Positions 1 to 5,738 of a stretch of DNA of 6,288 nt are shown here, piece after piece; positions within the stretch are counted from its first letter, which is position 1, and every line of letters begins with the position of its first letter. Source of the DNA: Chloroflexota bacterium (GTDB taxonomy: Bacteria > Chloroflexota > Dehalococcoidia > DSTF01 > JACRBR01); assembly GCA_021813085.1 (NCBI GenBank), contig JAKAMA010000152.1:1-6288 (forward strand), read 5' to 3'. The notes under the pieces are model-generated. The model had not been told where the DNA came from. It saw nothing but the letters and a program-made list of their open reading frames with translations, and ran no database searches. The translations under genes were made by a program, and so were the position numbers.

Positions 1-18
1 GGGTGGGGATGCGCGCGC

Positions 19-156
19 TCATGCCGCCGATTCTACGGCGTCCGCGAGGTCCTGCGCGAGCCCGCGCACTTCCTCCGCGTCCTCGCCCTCCACCGTCACG
101 CGCACCAGCGGCTCGGTGCCGGAAGCGCGCAACACCACGCGACCGCGACCGCGCGC
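19..156 (-). pseudogene. 3' fragment of a phosphoglucosamine/phosphomannomutase gene (glmM-like)
   Basis: About 46 codons ending in TGA encode the C-terminal domain-IV signature of the alpha-D-phosphohexomutase family: [20 protein letters not shown], then an acidic helix ending [10 protein letters not shown]. In this family the SGTEP loop binds the phosphate of the phosphosugar; GlmM converts glucosamine-6-P to glucosamine-1-P for peptidoglycan precursors, and the related ManB/AlgC enzymes act on mannose or glucose phosphates. The upstream ~400 residues (active-site serine, metal-binding and sugar-binding loops) are absent. The reading frame stays open to about position 606, but that upstream translation is Arg/Gly-rich and antisense-like, and does not resemble the family. 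Homology begins abruptly near 150-156, inside the methyltransferase gene. It has no start codon or RBS of its own, so it is probably not expressed as a functional protein. Family assignment is firm; GlmM versus other phosphohexomutase is not decidable from this piece. Confidence 0.8.
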
Positions 157-797
157 CACAGGAACGGAAATCCCCGCGACAGCGCCGCCGCCAGCGGCCG
201 CTGCCAGCCGCGCAGCGCCGGCGTGTACCCCTCGATCGAGATGCGTTCGTAACCGGCATCCTCCAGCAGGCGCTGCATGCCGACGCGGCTGAACGCCCGC
301 ACGTGCGTGTAGTCGTCGTAGAAGTTCGCCGGAAACGGGTACAACTGCGACCACTGCGTCGGCACGTAGGCGAGGAAGACGCCGCCCGGACGCAGCACGC
401 GGCGAATCTCGGCCGCCAGCACCAGTGGCGCCTGCACGTGCTCCAGCACCTCCTTCAGCCGCACGACGTCCACCGCGCCGCCGCGCACCGGCAACTCCTC
501 GCCCGCCGCGTGCAGCACGCTCGCGCCGGTGCGCGCCGCTACGGCAGCCGACGCCGCGAAGGCCTCGACGCCGACGGCGTCGATCCCCTGGCGGCGGCAG
601 GCACACACGAAGCCGCCGTTGCCGCAGCCGACGTCGAGCACGGGCCTCCTCCGCGGGACGCGGCGGATGAGCGCGATGTCGCGGGCCACGAGCATGTCCG
701 GCTCGCGGAGCCGCTGCCAGTAGCGCGCGCCGCTCGCCGCGGCCTCGCTCTGGGGCACGTACGTCCCACGTTCGTACGTCTCGATGATGGCCTGCAT
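96..797 (-). CDS. Class I SAM-dependent methyltransferase, C-terminus apparently replaced
   Basis: This 233-residue protein has a Rossmann-like methyltransferase core. Motif I is [10 protein letters not shown] (residues 53-62), the acidic residue at the end of strand beta2 is E78 in VGVE, motif LKEVLEHV is at 114-121, [15 protein letters not shown] at 132-146, and [12 protein letters not shown] at 159-170. These match the Methyltransf_11/23-type enzymes often found in glycan clusters, where they methylate sugars or lipid intermediates; the substrate cannot be read from the sequence. The ATG at 797 is preceded by AAAGGA about 8 nt upstream. An in-frame ATG at 842 would overlap the upstream gene by 19 nt and is less likely. 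The gene follows the GT2 gene by 26 nt, so co-transcription is likely. Oddity: from about residue 215 on (WRAVAVAW and the Cys/Pro-rich tail) the codons lie over DNA that encodes a phosphohexomutase C-terminus in another frame, so the natural end is probably lost. Confidence 0.85.
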   Translation of the reverse strand: MQAIIETYERGTYVPQSEAAASGARYWQRLREPDMLVARDIALIRRVPRRRPVLDVGCGNGGFVCACRRQGIDAVGVEAFAASAAVAARTGASVLHAAGEELPVRGGAVDVVRLKEVLEHVQAPLVLAAEIRRVLRPGGVFLAYVPTQWSQLYPFPANFYDDYTHVRAFSRVGMQRLLEDAGYERISIEGYTPALRGWQRPLAAALSRGFPFLWRAVAVAWCCALPAPSRWCA

Positions 798-823
798 GTC
801 CCGAATCCTTTCGCTGCGTGGCC

Positions 824-1879
824 CTACCAGCGCACCGCCCATCGCAAGAACGCGGCGTAGCGCGCGAAGAAGCGGTTGGCGAGCAGGGTCAGCGCACCGG
901 CGCCCTTGCCGACGTCCGGCAGCGCCGGCGTCATCTGCGCCAGCAGTGCCGCATCGCCCACGCGCCGCATCGCCTGCACGCGCCGCCGGCGGCGCAGCAT
1001 CGACGGCAGCGCGCGGAGCACGGACGCGTACGCGCGTGCCTTGGCGGTCAGCATCGCCGGCCCACCGCGCAACGCGTACGCCCAGACGCCCGCCTCCGCG
1101 ACGAGCAGCGCCGGCAGCAGCAGCGCCAGCGTGCGCCAGCGGAAGACGTTGACGAGCATGAAGATCCGGTTGCGCTCCAGGTAGTAGAGCTTCCACGGCG
1201 AGATGCCGAGCGCGTACGCGTGCGCCACGCGTGAGCGCGGCGTCATCACCACCCCGTAGCCCGCGAGCCGAGCGCGCATCGACAGCTCCGTATCCTCCAT
1301 GTACATGAAGAAGCGCTCGTCCAGCCCGCCGATCTCCTCGAGCACGTCGCGCCGCGCCAGGAACGCCGCGCCGGACACCGCCGCTACCGGCTCGGCCGCG
1401 ATGTACGCGTCCTGCGCGTCGCCAAGCCCGCGGCAGAACGCGATGCCCGACAGATGCACGTCGAGCCCGCACGCGTTCACCCGCGCAGGGTCGGACGCGA
1501 GCAGCACCTTCGACGTCGCCAGCGCGGCGTTCGGGTCTGCTTCGAGCGCCCGCACAAGCGCCCGCAGCCAGCCGGACTCGGGCCGGGCGTCCGGGTTCAG
1601 CACGGCGATGTACGTGCTCGTTGACTGCGCGAAGCACAGGTTGTTGCCCGCCGCATAGCCGCCGTTGCGCGCGCTGCGGATCACCGTCACCTCCGGGAAG
1701 TGCGCCTCGACCGCGTCCGCGGTCGCGTCGCTCGACGCGTTGTCGACGACGACGACGCGGTACGCCGGATGATCCTGCGCCGCCAGCGCCGGGAGGCTCG
1801 TCTGCAGGTCTCCCCACGAGTTCCAGGAGACGACCGAGACATCGACGGTGTCCTCGCGGGGCGGCATGCGGAGCACCAC
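824..1879 (-). CDS. Family 2 glycosyltransferase (rhamnosyltransferase/WbbL-like)
   Basis: This 351-residue GT-A glycosyltransferase is expected to transfer a sugar from a nucleotide-sugar to a glycan or lipid-linked acceptor at the inner face of the membrane. Visible motifs in order: VSVVSWN (14-20), the nucleotide-binding VDNASSD (45-51), NGGYAAGNN (72-80), the DXD-equivalent LNPDA (94-98), SGAAFLARR (169-177), and [20 protein letters not shown] (184-203) with the acidic ED pair, then YLERNRIF (233-240). This arrangement is typical of WbbL/RfbN-type rhamnosyltransferases. A hydrophobic segment (about 249-270) and a basic C-terminal part probably anchor it to the membrane. The start is GTG at 1879, with GGGAG 6 nt upstream; an ATG at 1867 is the alternative. 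It begins 1 nt after the stop of the GT87-like gene, indicating translational coupling. Donor and acceptor are inference only. Confidence 0.9.
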   Translation of the reverse strand: MVLRMPPREDTVDVSVVSWNSWGDLQTSLPALAAQDHPAYRVVVVDNASSDATADAVEAHFPEVTVIRSARNGGYAAGNNLCFAQSTSTYIAVLNPDARPESGWLRALVRALEADPNAALATSKVLLASDPARVNACGLDVHLSGIAFCRGLGDAQDAYIAAEPVAAVSGAAFLARRDVLEEIGGLDERFFMYMEDTELSMRARLAGYGVVMTPRSRVAHAYALGISPWKLYYLERNRIFMLVNVFRWRTLALLLPALLVAEAGVWAYALRGGPAMLTAKARAYASVLRALPSMLRRRRRVQAMRRVGDAALLAQMTPALPDVGKGAGALTLLANRFFARYAAFLRWAVRW

Positions 1880-1880
1880 G

Positions 1881-3089
1881 CTAGGCTCCCTTCCCGGACG
1901 GGCCGCACGGCCACGCGCGGCGCCGCGCGAAGCCGTCGGCGATCACGACGGCGATGATTGCGGCGAGCAGGACGGGCGTGATCCAGTACAGCCCCGACGT
2001 CGTCGCCGGCCCGAGCACGTCGCGCACGGGGAAGTACGTGTGCGTCTGCGTCACCACTGCCGCGGCGTACAGCGCCGCGACGATGACCCCTGCCGCCGCG
2101 GACTGGATGCCCGCGCGCAGGACGAGCGCCATCGCCACCGCGACGAGCAGGGTGTCGTAGAACTGCGAGTACGGCGTCACCAGCACCAGCGCCAGCGCCG
2201 CCACCGCCGCCCCCTTCGCCGCGTCGAGCCGCCAGACGGCGACGGCCAGCACGCCCGCGGAGAGCAGCAGCAGGTCGGCGGTGAGCGCCGGGCTCGGCTT
2301 GATGCCGGCCGAGATCAGGAAGCCGGGCCACGAGTACATCCACGCCTGCTGCACCGGCAGCAGGTTCTCCGTGCTGCGCGGCCCCCAGCTCAGGTACGAC
2401 TGGACGTACGTCGCGATGCTCGCCGGCCCGATCGCCGCGAAGCCCGCGGCCGCGCCCGCCGCGGCGACCACGATCATCACACCCAGCGCGCGGAACTGGC
2501 GGCGGCATGCGAGATAGAGGAACGGTGCGATCACGTACTGCGGCTTCAGCGAGAGCGCCGCAAGCAGCACGGCGCCGAGCCTCGGCCGGCGCTGCACCAG
2601 CAGCAACCCGCCGAGCGCCGCCAGCGCCAGCATCGGCGTGATGTGGCCCAGGCGCAGCGCCCAGTGCAGCTCAGGCAGCGACACCACCGCAAGCGCGACG
2701 GCAAGACGCGCCTCGGGCGAACGCACGGCGCGCTGCGCGATGCAGGCGACCGCCACCGCCGCCGCCGCGTTCATGCCGAAGAAGATGCGATAGGCGATGT
2801 GCTCGCCGATGAACGAGAGGGGATAGAGCAGCAGCGTCAGCGCGGGGCTGTAGAGGCCGACGAGCTGCAGGTGGCTCGCCGGCTCGTACAGGTTGTGGAA
2901 GTCTCCCGTGTTCCCGGACCAGAACGCCCGCAGCGTGTCCGGCAGCCACGCCACCAGCACCGCCAGCTCGACGCCGATCGCGCCGAGCAGCGCGAGCGTC
3001 ACCGCCGCCGGCGCGACCGCGCGCCATGCCGCCTGCGCGTCGCTCGCCCGCCGTACGGCCCGTCCGGGGACCGCGCGCACAGCAATCAT
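1881..3089 (-). CDS. Polytopic GT-C glycosyltransferase, GT87/DUF2029-like
   Basis: This 402-residue, strongly hydrophobic protein has roughly ten membrane segments. Features typical of GT87 (PimE-like, polyprenyl-phosphomannose-dependent alpha-mannosyltransferases) are a first helix at about 29-50, then an extracytoplasmic loop with the acidic motif GDFHNLYEPA (62-71; D63 is the likely catalytic aspartate), GLYSPALTLLLYPL (78-91), LRLGHITPML (145-154), ALSLKPQYVIAPF (178-190), and TPYSQFYDTLLV (305-316). It probably adds a sugar from a lipid-linked donor on the outer face of the cytoplasmic membrane. The ATG at 3089 is preceded by GGAGG 6 nt upstream. The frame stays open to 3428, but that extension is Arg/Ala/Pro-rich, overlaps the neighbouring gene and is rejected. 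It heads the compact GT87-GT2-methyltransferase run, which points to a glycolipid or surface-polysaccharide pathway. The sugar is not known. Confidence 0.85.
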   Translation of the reverse strand: MIAVRAVPGRAVRRASDAQAAWRAVAPAAVTLALLGAIGVELAVLVAWLPDTLRAFWSGNTGDFHNLYEPASHLQLVGLYSPALTLLLYPLSFIGEHIAYRIFFGMNAAAAVAVACIAQRAVRSPEARLAVALAVVSLPELHWALRLGHITPMLALAALGGLLLVQRRPRLGAVLLAALSLKPQYVIAPFLYLACRRQFRALGVMIVVAAAGAAAGFAAIGPASIATYVQSYLSWGPRSTENLLPVQQAWMYSWPGFLISAGIKPSPALTADLLLLSAGVLAVAVWRLDAAKGAAVAALALVLVTPYSQFYDTLLVAVAMALVLRAGIQSAAAGVIVAALYAAAVVTQTHTYFPVRDVLGPATTSGLYWITPVLLAAIIAVVIADGFARRRAWPCGPSGKGA

Positions 3090-3253
3090 GCAGACCCTCC
3101 GCAACCCGCCGGCCGTGCGGCCCGTCCTGGGTGGCTCCACCGGATCTTCGGCGGCGGCGGCGCGACCGATGATCGGGGGATCACCTACGCCGCCGGGCCG
3201 CAACGCCGATGCGAGGGTGGGGGCGGCCCCAGGTGGCCCGCCAGCCCGTAGGA
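3090..3253. other. Intergenic region upstream of the GT87-like gene
   Basis: This 164-nt gap lies between two minus-strand genes. Apart from the Shine-Dalgarno GGAGG (on the minus strand, just before the ATG at 3089), I see no AT-rich -10 element, no terminator with a U-tract and no recognisable small RNA. A short palindrome, CCGATGATCGG, lies at 3167-3177, next to GATC-G4-GATC. Whether the glycosyltransferase operon has its own promoter here or is read through from upstream cannot be told. Confidence 0.4.
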
Positions 3254-3847
3254 TCACTTCGGCGCGAACGCGGTCGGGATAGGTGTGAAGTCGAACGTGA
3301 TGAGGCTGCCGGCGCCGTACGGGCGCACCGACAGCTCGGCGAAATGCGTCATCTGCCCGTTTGCCGCGAGCCGCGCGAGATGCGTCGTGAAGGCGCCGGC
3401 GAGCGCCGTGCGTTCCGTGAGCTGCCACTTGGGGCTGTTGCGCAGGTGCTCCAGCACCTCCAGGCCGACCGCGTCCGGCGGCCGCGCCGACGTCCAGACA
3501 ACGTGGTACGGCAGGGCGCCGCCCCGGCCGGCCACCAGCAGCGTCCGGTCGTACGGCAGTGGCGCGTCGAACGGGATCGCGCGCAGCACGGAGCCCTGGC
3601 TGTACGGCGCCGGTGCGGACGCGCGGAACGGCGCGACGCCGGCGTACCAGGCCGCCGCGAGATACGCCACACCGACCACGAGCGCCGACGCCGCGATGCG
3701 CGCCGCCACGCGCACTGCCGGCGCGTCGAAGCGCCCGGAGAGGGTACGGCGTGTGAGCACAAGCTGCATGTACGGGGGATCGGCCGCGCCCGCCGCCGGC
3801 AGCATCGGGTGAACCCCGACCCGCCGGAGGCGGAGCCGTTGCTTCAC
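3254..3847 (-). CDS. Hypothetical single-pass membrane protein
   Basis: I do not recognise this family. The 197-residue ORF has a short basic N-terminus, one clear membrane helix at about 47-69 (VAARIAASALVVGVAYLAAA), and a C-terminal ~125-residue domain that should face the outside. That domain has coherent protein-like composition: an aromatic/proline segment APYSQGSVLRAIPFDAPLPYD, a helical stretch VLEHLRNSPKWQLTERTALAGAF, and a strand-rich end HFAELSVRPYGAGSLITFDFTPIP. There are no cysteines and no obvious catalytic motif. The start is uncertain: GTG at 3847 gives the length stated, ATG at 3805 or 3769 are alternatives, and none has a strong Shine-Dalgarno sequence; the ATG at 3769 keeps the whole membrane helix. 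It lies 36 nt downstream of the DUF5615 toxin gene and upstream of the glycosyltransferase run, so it may belong to either transcript. Confidence 0.65.
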   Translation of the reverse strand: MKQRLRLRRVGVHPMLPAAGAADPPYMQLVLTRRTLSGRFDAPAVRVAARIAASALVVGVAYLAAAWYAGVAPFRASAPAPYSQGSVLRAIPFDAPLPYDRTLLVAGRGGALPYHVVWTSARPPDAVGLEVLEHLRNSPKWQLTERTALAGAFTTHLARLAANGQMTHFAELSVRPYGAGSLITFDFTPIPTAFAPK

Positions 3848-3883
3848 GTGCCCCGGAGTCCCGTCAGCCTAGCGGCGCGTCCG

Positions 3884-4225
3884 TCACATCCGCGGCCCGC
3901 GGGCATCCACGACGACGAACTCGTGCAGCCAGTCCGCATGCGTCGAGAGGAGCTTCGAGAGTGCGTCGATCTTCTTATCGGTGGTGCCGACTGCCAGCCG
4001 GAAGTAGATCACGCCGTGGTGTCGCGCACCCCGTCGGACCACAAGCTCGCCGAAGTCCCGGTCGTTGGTGATGAGGATGCGGCCTTCATCCCGTGAGATG
4101 GCAAGTACATCATGGTCGGTCAGCGCATGGGCGTAATCCCGCGCGATCGCAGTGACATCGTGTCCCTGGTCTCGAAGGAAGCTGGCGAGGCGATCCTCGG
4201 CGCTCTCGTCGAGCAGAAACTTCAC
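3884..4225 (-). CDS. DUF5615 PIN-like toxin of a type II toxin-antitoxin system
   Basis: This 113-residue protein is close to the normal full length for the DUF5615 PIN-like family, related to VapC-type ribonuclease toxins. It begins MKFLLDES (conserved acidic D6/E7, usually LLDEN), then LASFLRDQGHDVTAI (13-27), the middle aspartates in DHDVLAISRDEGRILITNDRDFGELV (37-62), HHGVIYFRL (69-77), and ends in EFVVVDARGPRM. The D/E residues that form the PIN metal site look intact, so it may be active. The start is GTG at 4225, which overlaps the TGA of the upstream small ORF (GTGA), a usual coupling arrangement between antitoxin and toxin. Family members are usually preceded by a DUF433 antitoxin; here only a truncated relative is present. 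Action on RNA is inferred from the family, not seen. Confidence 0.85.
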   Translation of the reverse strand: MKFLLDESAEDRLASFLRDQGHDVTAIARDYAHALTDHDVLAISRDEGRILITNDRDFGELVVRRGARHHGVIYFRLAVGTTDKKIDALSKLLSTHADWLHEFVVVDARGPRM

Positions 4226-4353
4226 CGTCTGGGCGCCGCTGGAAGGTCCCTGCCGCGATGCGGCGGCCGTTCAGCGTGTTCGACGGCGGACGTCGCGAAC
4301 GCAAGACATGCTTGCACATCCTCCATCGTGTTCGCCCGTTGTTCATCCGCCAT
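4222..4353 (-). CDS. Truncated DUF433-like antitoxin (43 codons)
   Basis: This short ORF runs from ATG at 4353 to a TGA that overlaps the toxin's GTG. Residues 10-30 (MEDVQACLAFATSAVEHAE and following) match the C-terminal helix typical of DUF433 antitoxins, where a segment like LTxEDVxACLAYAA precedes the end of the protein. The usual ~40-50 upstream residues, including the GKPxIRGTRI segment and helix-turn-helix part, are missing; the codons before MEDVQ (ADEQRANT) do not resemble them, and in-frame tandem stops lie a few codons upstream. A GGAGG lies about 12 nt before the ATG. In this family the C-terminal part is thought to contact the toxin, so the remnant could still neutralise it while having lost autoregulation; equally it may be a pseudogene. 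The identification rests on one short motif plus the toxin context. Confidence 0.6.
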   Translation of the reverse strand: MADEQRANTMEDVQACLAFATSAVEHAERPPHRGRDLPAAPRR

Positions 4354-4375
4354 CAAGCGTGATCGCCTCCGTCAT
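4343..4375 (-). other. 10-codon ORF overlapping the truncated antitoxin start
   Basis: ATG at 4375 to TGA at 4343 encodes MTEAITLDGG. DUF433 antitoxins frequently start with a segment like M-x-x-x-ITIDP, so this could be the original antitoxin N-terminus left after an internal deletion and frame change. It could equally be chance; the ORF is tiny, has no Shine-Dalgarno sequence, and lies at or just above the predicted transcription start. Confidence 0.25.
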
Positions 4376-4378
4376 CAA

Positions 4379-4387
4379 ATCATACCA
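4379..4387 (-). promoter_or_regulatory. Extended -10 promoter for the toxin-antitoxin locus
   Basis: On the minus strand the sequence reads TGGTATGAT, an extended -10 (TGn plus TATGAT, 5 of 6 to TATAAT). It is one of the few AT-rich spots in the region. No good -35 is present, only a CGGACA about 19 nt upstream. It would start transcription near 4372, just before the GGAGG and the truncated antitoxin ATG at 4353. Confidence 0.5.
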
Positions 4388-4389
4388 AG

Positions 4390-4405
4390 CAGGCCAAGCG
4401 GCCTG
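4390..4405. repeat. Short inverted repeat beside the toxin-antitoxin promoter
   Basis: CAGGCC and GGCCTG form a perfect 6-bp inverted repeat around the 4-nt centre AAGC. It lies immediately upstream of the extended -10 element, where an operator for an autoregulating antitoxin could sit. In DNA this rich in G and C such repeats arise easily, so this is a weak candidate. Confidence 0.25.
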
Positions 4406-4505
4406 TCCGCGGCTCCCGGCGCGCCGCGACCGGTGGACGGATGGCTCTCGCGCCACGATGCCTGTGCTGCCCGGGGCGCCCTACTCGCGCCGGGCGGCCG
4501 TGAAG

Positions 4506-4544
4506 TAAGCTGGGGCCATGCTGACTGGCCCGGCGGCCGCGTGA
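4506..4544 (+). promoter_or_regulatory. Possible leaderless start with 8-codon upstream ORF
   Basis: TAAGCT at 4506-4511 fits the TANNNT -10 pattern and is placed so that transcription would begin exactly at the A of ATG 4518. That ATG opens an 8-codon ORF (MLTGPAAA) whose TGA at 4542-4544 overlaps the GTG start of the membrane-protein gene at 4541 in a GTGA. This could couple translation of a gene that lacks its own Shine-Dalgarno sequence. No -35 is visible; the arrangement is inferred. Confidence 0.35.
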
Positions 4545-5584
4545 ACGTCTCGAGCCTGCGCGGCAAGCTCCTCATCTCGATGGTGCTTGGCATCGTCGTC
4601 TTCGCCGGGCTGCTCGCCTACGGCGACTTCTCGCGGGTCGTGCGCGACGTCCGCAACTTCCGCTGGGAGCTGCTGCCGCTGATCCTGCTCGTCACCTTCG
4701 GCAATTACGCCCTGCGCTTCCTGAAGTGGGAGTACTACCTCAAGCAGATCGGCGTCGCCGGGCTGAGCAAGGTGGACAGCTTCCTCATCTACTTCTCGGG
4801 CCTCGGGATGACCGTCACACCCGGCAAGGCGGGCGAGTGGCTGAAGAGCCACCTGCTGAAGGACGTCGCCGGCACGTCCGTCACGAAGTCCACGCCCATC
4901 CTCCTCGCCGAGCGCCTCACGGACGCGCTGGGCCTTCTGATCATCGCCGCCGCCGGCGTCGTCGCGTTCGGGCGCGATACCTGGCCCGTCGTCGTCGTGT
5001 TCGCCGTCGGGGGCGTGGCCGTGGTCGCCGTCTCGCGCAACCGCCGCGCGTCGTACGCCCTGCTCCGCATGCTGGCAAGGGTGCCTCTGGTGCGCCGGCT
5101 CGAGCAGCACTTCGAGGAGTTCTACGAGAGCACCTACGTCCTCATGAAGCCGCGGGGTGTCGTGCTGATGACCGGCCTCAGCGTCGTCTCCTGGTTCTTC
5201 GAGGTCGCCGCCTTCTACCTGACGCTCGTCGGCGTCGGCGTGAGCGGCGGATTCGATACGCTGTTCAAGGCGGCGTTCATCCTGCCCATCGCCACGCTCG
5301 CCGCGGCGCTGCTCTTCACCCCCGGCGGGCTCGGCGTCGCCGAGGTCGGCATCGCGTCGCTCACGCAGACCCTGATCATCGACCCGGCCCGCAAGTTCGT
5401 CGACCCGAAGGCCACCGCGTCGCTCGCCACGATCATCATCCGCATCTCGACGCTCTGGTTTGGCGTCGTGCTCGGGCTGCTGATGTTCGCTGTGCTGACG
5501 CGCCGACTCGCGCGCCGCGGCGTGCGCATCGACGACACCGACGAGCCCGAGCCGGCGCTCGCCGGCAGCGACCCCGCCGCGTAG
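4541..5584 (+). CDS. YbhN/LPG-synthase-type (UPF0104) integral membrane protein
   Basis: This 347-residue protein belongs to the lysylphosphatidylglycerol synthase transmembrane-region family (PF03706, YbhN/AglD-like), known as flippase or membrane parts of lipid-modifying enzymes and found in lipid or glycan transport contexts. Visible: a first helix (12-27), a second at about 44-60, the family motif SGLGMTVTPGKAGEWLKSHLLK (86-107), AERLTDALGLL (123-133), membrane helices at about 131-143 and 149-165, a cytoplasmic helix with LEQHFEEFYEST (187-198), helices at 206-232 and 243-260, the second signature FTPGGLGVAEVG (259-270), a last helix at 297-319, and a hydrophilic acidic tail. There is no aminoacyl-transfer domain, so it is not a complete MprF. 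The GTG at 4541 is chosen because the upstream frame overlaps the toxin-antitoxin genes and has no family-like sequence; there is no clear Shine-Dalgarno sequence. It is divergent from the toxin locus. The substrate is unknown. Confidence 0.85.
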   Translation: MNVSSLRGKLLISMVLGIVVFAGLLAYGDFSRVVRDVRNFRWELLPLILLVTFGNYALRFLKWEYYLKQIGVAGLSKVDSFLIYFSGLGMTVTPGKAGEWLKSHLLKDVAGTSVTKSTPILLAERLTDALGLLIIAAAGVVAFGRDTWPVVVVFAVGGVAVVAVSRNRRASYALLRMLARVPLVRRLEQHFEEFYESTYVLMKPRGVVLMTGLSVVSWFFEVAAFYLTLVGVGVSGGFDTLFKAAFILPIATLAAALLFTPGGLGVAEVGIASLTQTLIIDPARKFVDPKATASLATIIIRISTLWFGVVLGLLMFAVLTRRLARRGVRIDDTDEPEPALAGSDPAA

Positions 5585-5594
5585 CGGAGTCGCT

Positions 5595-5613
5595 CCCGCG
5601 TGTGACGCGCGGG
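5595..5613. terminator. GC hairpin after the YbhN-type gene
   Basis: CCCGCG (5595-5600) and CGCGGG (5608-5613) can form a 6-bp stem with a 7-nt loop, 11 nt past the plus-strand stop. There is no T-run, so it is only a possible weak terminator or mRNA 3' end. Confidence 0.3.
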
Positions 5614-5637
5614 CGATGGGGATGCACGCGGACCGGC

Positions 5638-5656
5638 CGCCGCGCGTGGCGCGGCG
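5638..5656. terminator. Perfect 8-bp GC hairpin between convergent genes
   Basis: CGCCGCGC and GCGCGGCG pair fully around the 3-nt loop GTG. This very stable stem is placed between two converging genes. No T-run follows on either strand, so it would be a U-less terminator at best. Confidence 0.4.
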
Positions 5657-5683
5657 CCCATGCCGTCTGTCCCACGTGCAACA

Positions 5684-5709
5684 AGGGCGCGGCCATCACC
5701 CAGCGCCCT
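5684..5709 (-). terminator. Terminator-like hairpin after the zinc-ribbon gene
   Basis: AGGGCGC (5684-5690) and GCGCCCT (5703-5709) pair perfectly around a 12-nt loop. On the minus strand it lies 29 nt past the stop of the zinc-ribbon gene and is followed by TTGTTG, a short T-biased tail, which fits a weak intrinsic terminator for that gene. Confidence 0.5.
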
Positions 5710-5738
5710 CGCTTGCGATACGATTGTCGGCTGAGCGC

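Noticed and set aside
157..606. Upstream part of the open frame that carries the mutase fragment
   Set aside because: No similarity to phosphohexomutase domains I-III; it is an out-of-frame reading of the methyltransferase gene.
3..860. 285-codon plus-strand open frame opposite the methyltransferase
   Set aside because: Arg/His/Ala-rich composition, no motif, and fully antisense to a methyltransferase with all core motifs.
3219..3230. GGGGC/GCCCC near-palindrome considered as a terminator for the membrane-protein gene
   Set aside because: The stem leaves a loop of only one to three bases and has no T-run; likely a product of GC content.
1848..3251. 467-codon plus-strand open frame opposite the glycosyltransferase genes
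   Set aside because: The translation is Arg/His/Gln-rich without any domain, lacks a plausible RBS, and lies exactly antisense to clear GT87 and GT2 genes. Open antisense frames are expected at this GC content.
3090..3428. N-terminal extension of the GT87-like protein
   Set aside because: It would overlap the neighbouring membrane-protein gene in another frame, is Arg/Pro-rich, and the ATG at 3089 has a good GGAGG.
4110..4346. 78-codon minus-strand frame upstream of the toxin
   Set aside because: Arg/Pro-rich and in a different frame from the DUF433-like segment; it overlaps the toxin by over 100 nt and is a shadow.
4112..4540. 143-residue N-terminal extension of the YbhN-type protein
   Set aside because: It is antisense to the toxin and antitoxin genes and shows none of the family's sequence; the family homology begins just after the GTG at 4541.
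5585..5738. tRNA or small RNA gene in the convergent gap
   Set aside because: No cloverleaf, TTCRA-type T-loop or other RNA signature could be arranged; the hairpins explain the structure.
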